Of a DNA stretch of 64,000 nt, positions 21,122 to 33,569 are shown piece after piece. The notes below the pieces were generated by a model that did no database searches, had not been told where the DNA came from, and worked only from the letters and a program-made list of their open reading frames with translations. Position 1 is the first letter of the stretch; every line of letters starts with the position of its first letter. The stretch spans positions 35,817,366 through 35,881,365 of the forward strand of contig NC_041016.1 of the NCBI RefSeq assembly GCF_004193775.1, given 5' to 3'. A program made the position numbers and the translations under genes. Source of the stretch: Glycine soja. Its lineage: Eukaryota > Streptophyta > Magnoliopsida > Fabales > Fabaceae.

Positions 21122-22032
21122 TGATGCAATCCTATCCCGCAAGGGCATTGGGTAGAAGACTCCAAGTAGATTGGGCTAGACATCCAAGGGAAGGCCCTAA
21201 GGTTCTCATGATCCTTAGGATATATTTTGAGCCCATGGGCTAAGTATGAGCCCACTTATCTTTGTAAATATTAGAATAGGTTTTTCCTTCGTTTGGGCCT
21301 TGTATTTTGGCCATTCTAATAGTATAGGATTTTAGCCTTGTATTTCGGGGCATTTTGAGTAGCCTTTGTAGTAAGGACTTTTATTTTGTATTTTCATGTT
21401 TTTTTTGTCATGGGGGTGAGCTTAACTATTATAGGGGGTGTGTAGCTAAGCTCTAGCTTTTCATCTCAAGGAGTTGAGCTTAGCTATTAGAGAGGTATGT
21501 GTAGCTAATCTCTAGCTTCTTTAGGAATCTTCTTAAGGAAGCTTCTCAAGGAGGTGAGCTTAGTTATGAGAGGGGTGTGTGTAGCTAAGCTCTAGCTTCT
21601 CAAGGAAGTTTTTTCAAAGAAGCTTCTCAAGGAAGTTTTCTCAAGAAAGCTTCTCAAGCAAGCTACCTAGTCTATAAATAGAAGCATGTGTAACACTAGT
21701 TGTAACTTTGATGAATGAGAGTCTTGTGAGACATACTTCAAAGTTCCACTTCTCTCCCTCTTTTATTCCTTCAATTTCGTGCTCCCCCCTCTCTCTTTCT
21801 CTCCCTATTTCTTTTCCTCCATTGAAGCATCCTCTCCAAGCTTCTTATCCAAGGCTCATCTTGGTGGTGAAGCTCCTTCTTCCATGGCTTATTCCCTAGT
21901 GGATGGCGCCGCCTCTTACCTCTTCTCCTTTGTCTTCCGCTGCATCTCTATGGTGGAAAATCACCATTAAAGGACATCATTGAAGCTCAAAGATCCAGCC
22001 TCCATAGAAGCCCCACAAGCAAGCTTCCATCA
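21122..22032 (+). repeat. 3' LTR of E1 (family D)
   Basis: Directly follows the purine tract. It is nearly identical to the 5' LTR but has one fewer 27-bp unit upstream of its TATA box at about 21673. Confidence 0.93.
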
Positions 22033-22829
22033 TTTAGGGCTCCATAATGTAGGTAGGATACCTTAGAAATGTAGGATTTTTCCGCCCTTATATTTTAGGG
22101 CACCTAGACTAGTTTTTGTATTAGGGCTAGTTTTGTAATTTTACATGCATTAAGTGAATATTTGATGTGTGTGCTGGGAAATAAATTTAATTGAATTGGG
22201 AGAAGCCCAATCCAATTAAATTTTAGAGGGGGAGGTGAGCATTTGCTTGCTACACCCCATTGCCACATCATATAGTCACACTTTGTGCATGTCCTTCATG
22301 CTTTACATGCCTCACGACACCTAAGCACACTTAGTGAAGAATCTTGGACTTGATCTTGGATTAGTGTGCTGAAACATATCTAAAATTAAGTAATCATAAT
22401 TAGTGAAATTTTGGCTCAAAAATTTGGCTTCACAAATTTAATTTCAAATTCAAGTGAAATTTGAATAGAAATTCAAAGTTCCCTCCAATTTTGTGTGACA
22501 CTTAGGCTATAAATAGAGACCATGTGTGTGCAGTTTTTTGAACTTTGATCATTTGAGAATTAAACTTCAAAGTTTAGACCTCATTTGAGGCACAAAATTT
22601 CGTGCCCCTTCTCTCCCTCTCCCTCCACTCATCTTCTCCTACCTTCAAGCTCTTATCTATGGCTTCCTATGGTGGTGAGCTTCTTCTTGACTCATCTTCT
22701 CCTTGAAGTGGCATCTCTAATCATCTTAGTTCCTTCTCCATTCTGCTGCCAATAAACTTCAAGAAGCAAAGGACTTCATTGATGAAGAAGATCTAAGGCC
22801 TACAAGCTCCACATAGGAGCTACATCATG

Positions 22830-22842
22830 TGGTATCAAGAGC
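22830..22842 (+). other. E2 primer-binding site
   Basis: TGGTATCAAGAGC, two bases past the 5' LTR end CTACATCA. It resembles the initiator-methionine tRNA site with one extra A. Confidence 0.75.
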
Positions 22843-24147
22843 ATCTTCATCTAGGTGATGTTCTTTTGCTTCCTCTATCTTTTTGTTCGGTCAATTCACT
22901 TTAATTCCTTGTTATGCATCTTATTCTCCATTGTCTTTTGGTTTGGTGCTGTTTAGAGTAGATTCAAAAAAATAAACCGATTAAATCTTAGATCTACACT
23001 TGTTCTTGCATTTCTATGGTTCAAATTTTATAGATCTACTCTTCAATCAAGTTTTTGTGTTTATTTTAGGTTCTATCATTTTTCAGTCATAATATTCTTG
23101 TGATGAACCTTTAGATCTATATTTTCTTCCAAAATATTGATTAGAAAAAAAAAACACAAAAATATAAGTGTAAATCACTTAATCCATGTTGTCTTAGAGT
23201 CATGTTTAGTCATAATAATTGTCACATTATGTTCTATGTTTATGTTGAATTTTTATTTTGTTGATTGAATTCTAGATACATTTTTTCATGTATTCTTGTC
23301 ATTCTTAGCCTATCTTTTGAATTTTGAGTCTAATTCATGCATGTTATTTAGTTCATAACATGTTGTAAATCAATTCCTAGAAGTAATCTTGTTGTTGAAC
23401 TTTTTTTTTTGTTTTCTAAGTTTCCTACATGATGCCTATGATGAAGTTGAGTTGTGGTGCTGAGTTGTGGCTGGATTTTTGAATCAAAATAAGTCTTAAG
23501 CTCTCTTGAATTGTTTTATTCAAGATAATTGAGCATATGCAAACACAAATTGTAACTATCCAAGTCTTAAGCAACATAAACACTACTCTTGATTTCAAGG
23601 TTGAAATCGCTGGTGCTGGCAGCTTGAACATATGAACTTGTATAAATTACTGGGAATTTTTAACCACGAATTTTAAGCTGAATTTTTTACTGAATTTTAT
23701 GGACATTGGTTCCAAAATCATAAAAAAATAAGCAAGTGATTTGGATAAAAGTAAAAATAATAAAAATCACACAAGTTGGCAGAAAAATCAGTGTCCAGGA
23801 ATAAAAAAAGTGAAAGGGAAGTGTGCTTTTTGTTTTGGCTCGAAATTTTTTCTATAATTGGTGCCTATTTTATACCAATCTTAGTTCTGAAATTTCAATT
23901 TAAAATTAGTGTAAAAACAAGTTCCAAAACTAGAGGTTTCTTGATTCTTTTTTATTTTACAGTTTTTTTACTCTACTCTAGCTTGCTTCTATGTTCTTTT
24001 CATTGCTTTAATTGTTGAATAATCCTTGAAAATTTGTCTTACTAAAATTCTATTGGTTTAGCTTTCATTTTATTTTTTTGGTCTTTGGTTATTGCTTGTC
24101 TCTTTGTTTCCTTGTTTGTGAGTTGCCATATAGGGAATTGGAAAGGA
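22843..24147 (+). other. Untranslated leader of E2
   Basis: No gene. It is similar to the E1 leader in order and wording, including 'gttgccatatagggaattgg'. Confidence 0.6.
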
Positions 24148-25990
24148 GGATTGGTACCATCCCTTGAAGAATTTGAGTCAATAAGCAAGGGGAAAACCAC
24201 CTTAAGAGCTATTGGACTAAGAAGCACTCCAAATTGAGTGAATCACCAAAGAGAGAACAACCACCAAAATTGAGGACCTTTTTGAAATTTTGTAATTGAC
24301 AATTTACTTACTTTCATTGCTTTCACATTTTGTAACAAAAAGGCCTTTCATTGGAAGTAAGTTGGGAGCCTCTAATAGGCCACCCTACTTCCATTTGTGT
24401 GTAATAATTTTAGGCAATTTTCCCTTAGGATAGTGAGTGTTTTGTTGGGAACCTTAAATGTGGTCATCCAAACACTCTTAGGATTCGCCTAGTTTACATT
24501 TCTTGCTTACTTTCATAACTTTTTTTTCCTTTACCTTCCATTGTCAAACCGCCTAGATAGCTTGCCTTTTACTAATTTGCTTTTACCTTATCTTTCACAC
24601 CTCTTTTAGTGTTTATTTTGGCTAGTTTCAACCATAGTTTCTTTTACCTTTTGTTTTCAAACCCCCAACAAAAAAAAACCACAACTTAGGAACCAACACG
24701 AGTCTTCATTCTTCATTTAATGTTAATGGTGAGGGTTCTACTTCTAAGGACCCCTTGTATAAGATATTAGATGAGTTGAGATCCCTTAAGTTGTGGAAAG
24801 AAAAACAAGAGAGAAAAGAAAAAGGAAAAAAAGAGTGGAAGAAATAAGTCAAGATGAAGAGAGAAAATAAGAAGGAAAATAATAAGAGTTAAGAAAAGAA
24901 AAACATGTCTCCTATAGTAGTCATAACTCTTGCAAGAGCTTATGTGAAGAACTTCGTGACTATTATGAAGGAAGGCATAGGTCACATCTTAGTCCTCACT
25001 CCCATAGGAGATACAAGGAAAGAAAGCCTCAAGAGGCTAACATTAACCTCCTATACTTCCATGGGAAGGAGCATTGGTGCCATCCCTTGAAGAATTGGAG
25101 TCAAGAAGCGAGGGGAAAACCATCTTAAGAGCTATTGGACTAAGAAGCACTCCAAATTGAGTGAATCACCAAACAGAGAACAACCACCAAAATTGAGGAC
25201 CTTTTTGTAATTTTGTATTCACAATTTACTTACTTTGATTGCTTTCAAATTTTGTAACAAAAAGGTCTTCATTGTAAGTAAGTTGGGAGCCTCCAATAGG
25301 TCACCCTACTTCCATTTGTGGGTAATAATTTTAGGCAATTTTCCATTAGGATTGTGAGTGTTTTGTTGGGAACCTTAAATGTGGTCATCCAAACACTCTT
25401 AGGATTCACCTAGTTTACATTTCTTGCTTACTTTCATAGCTTATTTCCTTTACCTTCCATTGTCAAACTGCCTAGATAGCTTGCCTTTTACCAATTAGTT
25501 TTTACCACACCTCTTTTAGTGTTTATTTTGGCTAGTTTCAACCATAGTTTCTTTTACCTTTTGTTTTCAAACCCCCAACAAGAAAAAACCACAACTTAGG
25601 AACCAACATGAGTTTTCATTCTTCATCTAGTGTTAATGGTGAGGGTTCTACTCCTAAGGACCCCTTGTATAAGATATTAGATGAGTTGAGATCCCTTAAG
25701 TTGTGGAAAGAAAAACAAGAGAGAAAAGAAAAAGGAAAAAAAAGAGTGGAAGAAATAAGTCAAGATGAAAGAGATAAAATAAGAGAGGAATTAAGAAGAA
25801 AAGTAATGAAAGAAATGAAAAGAGAAAAACATGCCTCTTATAGTAGTCATGACTCTTGCAAGAGTTTAAGTGAAGAACTTAGCAACTATTATAGAGGGCG
25901 CCATAGTTCACATACTAAACATCCTTCCCAAAGAAGAGAAAATGATAGAAGGCCTCAAGAGGTTAACATTAGCCTCCCATATTTCCATGG
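24148..25990 (+). repeat. About 0.92 kb tandem duplication spanning leader end and gag start of E2
   Basis: The segment from 'ggattggtaccatccc' (24148) through the first gag start to 'ccatgggaagga' (25070) is repeated at 25071-25990 with scattered differences. The first copy's gag start reads ACG instead of ATG at about 24699 and its frame is broken. The second copy, with ATG at 25608, leads into the longer gag frame. Confidence 0.85.
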
Positions 25991-27495
25991 AAAGATAATG
26001 TTGAGGCCTACTTAGATTGGGAAATGAAGGTTGAACAACTCTTTGCTTGCCATCATATTAGTGAAGAGAGAAAAGTTCCATTGGCTACCCTTAGCTTTCA
26101 AAGGTATGCCCTCTATTGGTGGACTTCCCTTGTTAGGGAACGAAGGATTCATGGGGATCCTCCAGTAGAGTATTGGAATGATCTTAAGAGTGCCCTTAGG
26201 AAGAGGCACATTCCCTCCTACTATGAAAGGGAGCTTATGGACAAGCTCCAAAGGCTTAGACAAGGGAGTATGAGTGTTGAAGAATATAGACAACAAATGG
26301 AACAACTCATTTTAAGAGTTGGACTTAGGGAGGAGGAAAGAACAAGCATAGCTAGGTTCCTTAGTGTGCATAATATGGAAATGAAGGATAAGGTTGAAAT
26401 CCTTCCATATCGGGACCTAGATGAGCTAGTCCAACTTTATATAAGAGTGGAGCACCAACTTAAAAGAAAGCCTTCTTCAAAATCTTATGGCTTTCACTCT
26501 TATCCAAGCCAAGCCCAAGGAATTTTGGGGGCTGCACCTTCAAAACCCAAGGAAGATAAGGGTAAGACCATAGAGAAATCCACCCCTAAGACTAGTTCCC
26601 AAGAAAGGACTAGCAACATTAAATGCTTCAAATGTCTTGGGAGAGGTCACATTGCCTCTCAATGCCCCACAAAGAAAACCATGATTGTGAGGGGTCAAGA
26701 CATTTATAGTAGTCAAGAGGAGACTACTTCTTCCCCTTCCTTTAGTGGAAGTGAAGATGAAGTAAGGGGTGAAGAGTCTAGTGAGGAAGTCTACCTCCAT
26801 GAAGAAGGTGATATCCTAATGGTTAGAAGGCTCCTTGGAGGTCAATCTTGTGATCTATCACAATCCCAAAGAGAGAACATCTTTCAGACAAGATGCAAAA
26901 TTTTAGATAAAACTTGTTCTCTCATTGTGGATAGTGGATCTTGTTGCAATTGTTGTAGCACAAGATTAGTTTCCAAGTTAAACCTCACTATCATTCCCCA
27001 CGCAAAACCTTACAAACTTTAATGGCTCAATGAACAAGGGGAAATGATAGTTAACCAACAAGTAAAGGTACCTTTCTCCATTGGGACATATAAGGATGAA
27101 GTTAATTGTGATATAGTTCCCATGGAGGCAGGGCATATTCTTTTAGGAAGGCCATGGAAATTTAATAGGAAGATCATTTACAATGGCCTAACTAATGAGG
27201 TTACCTTCACCCATCTTGGCACTAAATTTGTGTTGCATCCTCAAATACCTTCACAAGTAGCCAAAGATCAACTAACTATGAAAGATAAGAGCAATGGGGA
27301 AGAAAAACTAGAAAACCAAAAGAAAAAGAAGGATAGTAAGGCCTTGTCTACAAAGGCCAAGGGGAAGGAAAAAAAGGAAAAAGATTCCTCCAAGAAGATC
27401 GTTAAGAAGGAAAATCATTTTGCAACAAAATGTGATATCAAAAGAGCACCCCTTCTTAAACAATCTTTCTACCTTCTCCTATCAAGGGAAACATC
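25608..27495 (+). pseudogene. E2 gag-protease coding region, one frameshift and one stop
   Basis: The frame opens at ATG 25608 with the same charged N-terminus as E1. A single-base loss near 25992 shifts it. From 26024 it runs through the retrotransposon gag core (Y-W-W-T-S-L near 26120 and Y-R-Q-Q-M-E-Q-L near 26290) to a zinc knuckle C-F-K-C-L-G-R-G-H-I-A-S-Q-C at about 26625-26665. It then reaches an aspartic protease active site V-D-S-G-S at about 26925-26940. A TAA at 27020-27022 stands where CAA is expected. The same frame continues with the protease C-terminal part H-I-L-L-G-R-P-W (about 27137-27160). This is the only E-type copy here with gag core and protease both present. Confidence 0.82.
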
Positions 27496-28110
27496 CCTTA
27501 GTACTACCATACCTCTTGAGCTTGAGGTTATTCCTCAAGTAAAGGAGTTGTTGGATGAGGGTTTGGTTCGTAAGAGCTTAAATCCTTGTGCTTTGTTGGT
27601 GCCCAAAATAGGTATTATGAAGCACCAAATCCCTATGATAGGTGGTATGATGAATGTGTTGAGTGGTGCAACCCTCTTTTGTAAAATCACTCATGCACCC
27701 AACATCTTCATGATTTGTGTACATAGGGACTCATTAGTTAGGTTTGTTATTATTTTTTGTTTCAATACAAACCTAGGTGCTCATATGGGACACCTTAGGT
27801 TTGTCGTAATTTTTTGTAGGAATAATCAACATGAAAATAAATAAAAAGGTATATTTTAATCCATTACTTTCCTTAACTTTTAAAATAGTGATCAAGGGCT
27901 TCCTATGGACCCTAAGAGAATGAAGGTCATTCCTGAGTGGCCTACTCCACCAAGTATAAGGGAAATTTGGGGCTTCAATGACTTAACAAACTTTTACAAA
28001 AGGTTTGTCCCATATTTTTCTATACTTTTAGCACCACTCATTAAGTTGGTGAGGAACTATAGTCTCTCATGGGAAGATGGCCAGGAAAGAGGTTTTTAGT
28101 CCTTACCCTA
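27496..28110 (+). pseudogene. E2 eroded reverse transcriptase
   Basis: It continues the protease frame, with L-L-D-E-G-L-V-R-K-S-L-N-P-C, M-M-N-V-L-S-G-A-T-L-F-C-K-I and G-H-L-R-F, then a stop near 27842. From 27905 come P-M-D-P-K-R-M-K-V-I-P-E-W-P-T-P-P-S and N-F-Y-K-R-F-V-P-Y-F-S. As in E1 and E3, the motif carrying the catalytic aspartates is gone; the place reads I-F-C-F-N-T-N-L. A short tail leads straight to the purine tract and the 3' LTR. Confidence 0.75.
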
Positions 28111-28955
28111 CTCTAACATACCCAACATCACTAATACATATGTTTTAATTCTTTTTACAGGTGTTGAGGAAAGAATCCCTGAGTTTCAAGAACCTCTGGA
28201 TTTAAGGTCAAATCCTTTTCAAGGGGGAGGCAATGATGCAATCTTACCCCCCAAGGGCATTGGATAGAAGACTCGAAGAAGATTAGGCCAGAGAGGCAAG
28301 AGAAGGCCCAAGGGTTCTCATGAGCCTTAGGGTAGATTTTGGGCCCATGGGCTAAGTATGAACCCACTTATCTTTGTACATATTAGATTAAGATTTCATT
28401 ATTTTTGGGCCTTGTATTTAGGGCTCCATAATGTAGGTAGGGTACCCTAGAAATAAGCGATTTTTTCAGCCCTTGTATTTTAGGGCACCTAAACTAGTTT
28501 TTGTATTAAGGGTAGTTTTGTAATTTCACATGCATTAAGTGAATATTTGATGTGTGTTGAGAAATAAATTTGATTGAATTGGGAGAAGCCCAATCCAATT
28601 AAATTTTAGAGGGGGAGGTGAGCATTGGCTTGCTACACCCCATTGCCACATCATATAGTCACACTTTGTGCATGTCCTTTATGCTTTACATGTCTCATGA
28701 CACCTAAGCACACTTAGTAGAGAATCTTGGACTTGATCTTGGATTAGTGGGCTGAACAATAGCTAAAATTCAGTAATCATAATTAGTGAAATTTTGGCTC
28801 TAAAATTTGGCTCCACAAATTCAATTTCAAATTCAAGTGAAATTTAAATAGAAATTCAAATTTACCTCTAATTTTGTGTGACACTTAGGCTATAAATAGA
28901 GGCCATGTTTGTGCCCTTGATCATTTGAAAATTAAACTTCAAAGTTCATACCTCA

Positions 28956-31030
28956 CGGGTGCGTCTTTCAAGAAAGGAAAATGCACGGAGTCGCCACCAA
29001 CGTTTATTTGAGGAAAACGTCAGAAAAACTGGAAAGCTGTGGTCTACGAACTTTAATCGTGAAAGGTTCGGGAGTTGTTTTTACACACGGGGAAGGTATT
29101 AGCACCCCACGCGTCCATCACAAGGGATGGCAGCCTTTAATCAAGTGTGCAAATATGACTTCAAAATGTTTTATTTTCCCTTTTTATGTCTTTTTGTGTT
29201 TTTATGTTTTTAATTTTGGTGTGGTCAACAAGGGTGTTTCCCTTGCTCCTACGTATCCTCAATTGCGATGAAGAAATCAGACCTGCGTAGTTCTTTCAGA
29301 ACTAAACGTTGGTTAAGTTGTTTTGATCTTTTTCCGCAAGATCAATTTTAACCGAACAAAGGCATTTAAGGCATTGGACCATTAAACAATCTTTTGATTT
29401 TGAAAAGAGAGAAACGTTAAGGCGTTGGACCATTAAAGATCTCTTTTTTTTGAAAGGAGAGAAACGTTAAGGCATTGGAACATTAACGATCACTTGTTTT
29501 TGAAAGGAGAGAAATGTTAAGGCGTTGGACCATTAACGATCTCTTGGGGTGGTCGACAAAAGCGGGGCTTTTGCTCCTACATATCCTCAATTGCGATGAG
29601 GAAATCAGACCTACGTAGTTCTTGCAAAAGTGGTAAAGTTACATGTTGATTTTATGTTTCTGAACGGTCCATGTTAACCGATAAAAGCAAAAAGGACTGT
29701 TTAAGGTGTTGGACCTTAAAATGGTTTTTAGTGATTTTTGTGGACAAAACTTGATTTATGAGTTGATTTTAGCCTTAGTTTCACTTTGGTTATTAGTTAA
29801 TTCATTCAAGGAAACTTCCAAAGAAAAACGTCTGATTGATTTTTTTGATTATTTTATTCAAAGATATTTAGATTATTTTATTATTATTTTGCTTTTTTTG
29901 GTTTAACCGAGGTTATAGTGTGAACGATCGGTTAGATTTTGCTTTAACAGTGATTAAACGAAATTACAACACAAATGATCGGTTGAAATTCATTTTATCA
30001 TTTATTAGGCGAGATAACGGCTTAAATAAACAGTTAAAGGACGTTAAAAACGGAAGAAAAGAAAATCGAAAGTGAACGAGATGAAGATGAAATCAAACAA
30101 AACAAGAAATGAATTGAAAGTCTCGGATTGGAACACTTACCGGTTGAAGAAAGAAGAACGGACGAAGAACGGTGAAGAACGAAGGAAAATCTTCACAGAT
30201 TTGCTCACGGAAACGTCTCGGAAGCATTACAAAAGCACTTCAACTCAATTTTTCTTCATGGAAACGTGTTTTTTTACCCAAAATAGCCGAAATGCATAGC
30301 CTTGGGGTCATGAACATTTTGAAACAGCCCCCCTCCCCTATTTATAGAAAAAGAGAGGTGCTTGCTGCCCAGAGGCTTCTTGAGGAAGATTTCTAAGCGC
30401 ACCCTAATTACTAAGTTCACCCCCCTTTTCGTACTTTACGAAAAAGTTACAGAAGCCTTATGGAAGTGTTTTGGATTTGATTTTCATCTTTTTTTCTCTT
30501 TCCTTTCACCAATGTTAAGTGAAATATGCTTACCCAAGGTTTTTCAAAAATTTTATGGAAGCATTACGGAAGCCACGGAAGCCCTGAAAATCATTTTTCA
30601 ACAACGTGGAGGAGCTTGCCGCCCAGTTGCTTTCTCCTTAAGCAACCCAACTTCCAAAATGTTCTGGAAGGGCCTAGATTCAAATTTGTATTTACACCCT
30701 TATCTTGATAAGTTCACCCCCCCCATTTTGTGTTTTTGGCTGTTTTCTTTCCAAAATCTCATGAAACTTTACGGATTCCACCACGGTGAGTGTTAAGCCT
30801 TCTGAAACGATCAACAATGGTCCTCGGATGAAAATAGAGTGTAACAGTTTATTTACGCATACCCCGCTTTGCTAAATACACTCCCATTTTTGTGTTTTTG
30901 ACCGGTTTCTTCCCGAAACAGCTCGGAACTTTACGGATTCCACAACGATGGGTGTTAAACATTTTGAGGTGGTCAAACGAAGGTCGCATGCTGACAAACA
31001 ATGGTCCCTGGACGAAATTAGGGTATGACA
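28956..31030 (-). mobile_element. Truncated solo F-family (Ogre-like) LTR in E2's 3' LTR
   Basis: On the minus strand it starts TGTCATACCCTAATTTCGTC (31030 downward). It lacks about the last 45 bases of the family LTR, at its left edge near 28956. An uninterrupted family E LTR (around 22590) shows that about 23 bases of host sequence are also gone at the left junction. The LTR contains a roughly 50-bp tandem repeat (29369-29545) and two copies of the CCTACGTA inverted motif (29245-29293 and 29571-29622). Open frames within it show no known protein. Confidence 0.85.
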
Positions 31031-31227
31031 CCTTCTCTCCCTCTCCCTCCACTCATCTTCTCCTACCTTTAAGCTCTTATCGATGGTTCCCTATGGTGGT
31101 GAGCTTCTTCTTGACTCATCTTCTCCTTGAAGTGGCATCTCCAATCATCTTTCTTCCTTTTCTATTCCGCTGCCATTAAACTTCAAGAAGATCCAAGGCC
31201 TACAAGCTCCACATAGGAGCTACATCA

Positions 31228-32070
31228 AGATTCAAAGAGGATTGGGCTAGAGCTGCTAAAGAAGGCCCTAGAGTTCTCATGAACCTCATGGTAGATTTCT
31301 GAGCCCATGGGCCAAGGTTGGGTCCACACTTCTTTGTAAATATTAGAATAGGTTTTTCCTTCTTTTGGGCCTTGTATTTTAACCATTCTAGTAGTATAAG
31401 GTTTTAGCCTTGTATTCTAGGGCATTTTGAGTAGTATTTTTAGTGTGGAATTTTTTTGTATTTTCATGTATTTTGGCATGAGGGTGAGCTTAGCTATTAT
31501 AGGGGTGTGTTTATCTAAGCTCTAGCTTCTCATCTCAAGAAGGTGAGCTTAGCTATTAGAGGGGTGTGTGTAGCTAAGCTCTAGCTACTCTAGGAATCTT
31601 CTCAAGGAAGCTTCTCAAGGAGGTGAGCTTAGTTATTAGAAGGGTGTGTGTAGCTAAGCTCTAGCTTCTCAAGGAAGCTTCTCAAGGAAGTTTCTCAAGG
31701 AAGTTACCAAGGCTATAAATAGAAGCATGTGTAACACTTGTTGTAACTTTGATGAATGAGAGTCTTGTGAGACACACTTCAAAGTTCAGCTTCTGTCCCT
31801 CTTTTCCTCTTTCAATTTCATGCTCCCTCCCCCCTCTCGCTCTCTTTCTTTTCCTCCATTGAAGCTTCATCTCTAGGCTTCTTATCCAAGGCACTCTCTT
31901 GGTGGTGAAGCTCTTTCTTCCATGGCTTATTCCCTAGTGGATGACTCCTCCTCTCACCTCTTCTCCTTTATCTTTTGCTATGTCTCCATGGTGGAAAATC
32001 ATCATTGAAGGACCTCATTGAAGCTCAAAGATCCAGCCTCCATAGAGGATTCACAAGCAAGCTTCCATCA
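31228..32070 (+). repeat. 5' LTR of E3, left end missing
   Basis: Family D LTR beginning mid-sequence at 'agattcaaagaggattggg' right after E2's terminal CTACATCA, and ending GCTTCCATCA. A TATA box lies in GGCTATAAATAGAAGC near 31714. Confidence 0.88.
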
Positions 32071-32085
32071 AGTGGTAATTAGAGC

Positions 32086-33564
32086 ACAAGAGCTTCAAGT
32101 AGGTGCTCCTTAAACCTCCATTAATTTTCAGCTTTACCTTATCCTCCATTGTTGTTTCTTCATTTTTCTCCATGCATCTCCTCACATGTCTTGTGCTAAA
32201 TTTTGTTAACATGATTGTTTATAATTTCAACCGATTAAACTTGCTATAGAAGCTAGATTTGATTTTCTATGGCTCAAATTTCTTGTTCTTGTTCTTGAAC
32301 CATGAATTGTGTTGAGTTTAGGTTCCTTTAAGTTTTGTCTTGCTATTTTTTGTGGCTGAAACCTAAACCATAAAATTCTTACAAAAACATTAAAGTATAA
32401 GAAAACCTCAATAATCTAGAGTGACTTGTTCATCTATTGTGGTTTCGTCATAGAAGTCATGTCTAGTCATGAAACTTGTCATCCTTTAAGTTATGTTGTG
32501 CTGAATTTTATTTTTCTTGTTTCTTTGTCTAACTCATTTGGTCATGAGTGTATGAAATTCTTTTAGCCTATTAGTTTATTTGAGTCAAATCTTGCATGTT
32601 AATTAGTCCTTAACATGTCATGCAAAATTCTTAGAGAGTCTTTGATTGTGAACCTTTTCTTGAACTTTTAGGTTTCCTTATGATTTGTGTCTATTGTGAA
32701 TTTGAGTTTTGGTGATTGAATTGCTGACTGAAATTTTGATCCTAAGTGAATATTGAACTCCTGAAACTGTGGTAAACAAGCCTAGTGAGTTCAACATACA
32801 TAGGAAGGTTGAAAGTAAGCCCAAGGCAATCAATATACCGTGCTTAAAAATTTCAAAGTCTGAAATCGCTGGTGCTAGCAGCTTGAACATACAAACTTGT
32901 AAACATTACTGGGAATTGGTCACCTCGAATTTTGAGCTGAAACTTTTACTGAATTTTCTAGACATCAGGAACAAAATTATAAGAAAAGAACCAGGTGATT
33001 TGGATAAAATGAAAAAAATAAGAAAAATCACACAATTTAGCAGAAAAATCAGTATCTAGGAAAAAAAGTGAAAGGGAAGTGTGCTTGTTGTTTTGGCTAA
33101 AAATTTGTTCTATAATTGGTGCCTATTTTATAGAAATATTAGTTATGAAATTTCAATTGAAAATTAGTGTGAAAACAAGTGCCAAAACTAGAGGTTTGTT
33201 GAGTCTTTTTTTTAACTCTACTCTAGAGCCACTCTAAGTTTCTCTTTGAGTCCTAGCTTGCTTCTATGTCCTTTTCATTGCTTTAATTGTTGAATAATCC
33301 TTGAAAATTTTTCTTGTTAAAACTCTATTGGTTTAGCTTTCATTTCAATTTTTGGTCTTTCGTTATTGTTTGTCTCTTTGTTTCCTTGTTTGTGAGTTGC
33401 CATATAGGAAATTAGAAAGGAGGATTGGTCCCATCCACTAAAGAATTTCAATCAAGAAACGAGGGGCCAACCACCTTAAGAGCTATTAGACTAAGAAGCA
33501 CTCCAAATTGAGTGAAACACCAAAGAGATAATAGACACCAAAATTGAGGACCTTTATCTAATTG
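32086..33564 (+). other. Untranslated leader of E3, left part
   Basis: Matches the E1 leader (17553-19030). No gene. It is interrupted at 33569 by element A and resumes at 53916. Confidence 0.65.
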
Positions 33565-33569
33565 GTAAT

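Larger units (their letters stand above)
16600..22032 (+). mobile_element. Element E1: complete but non-autonomous LTR retrotransposon (family D), TSD TTTAG
   Basis: The LTRs are 16600-17537 and 21122-22032. TTTAG flanks the element (16595-16599 and 22033-22037), and the host is the 5' LTR of E2, whose sequence resumes exactly across the gap. The 27-bp length difference between the LTRs is one extra 'gttttctcaagaaagcttctc' unit in the 5' copy. The interior (3.58 kb) has a binding site TGGTAATCAGAGC at 17540-17552, a 1.9 kb leader, a gag remnant and an eroded reverse transcriptase, then the purine tract ending AAGGTGGAGGGAA at 21121. Protease, RNase H and integrase are missing. Confidence 0.93.
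16453..31227 (+). mobile_element. Element E2: defective Ty3/gypsy-type LTR retrotransposon (family E), interrupted by E1 and an F-family LTR
   Basis: The 5' LTR is 16453-16599 plus 22033-22827 and lacks about its first 55 bases. The 3' LTR is 28234-28955 plus 31031-31227. The primer-binding site TGGTATCAAGAGC (22830-22842) follows the 5' LTR, and a purine tract AAGGGGGAGGCAA (28221-28233) precedes the 3' LTR. Inside are a long leader, a 0.92 kb tandem duplication, gag-protease coding and an eroded reverse transcriptase. There is no integrase or RNase H. The right end abuts a family D LTR at 31228, suggesting insertion into E3's 5' LTR followed by loss of the left junction. Confidence 0.85.

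Noticed and set aside
30362..30796. 144-residue plus-strand open frame
   Set aside because: It lies antisense within an F-family LTR, is not preserved in the other F LTRs and has no recognisable motif.
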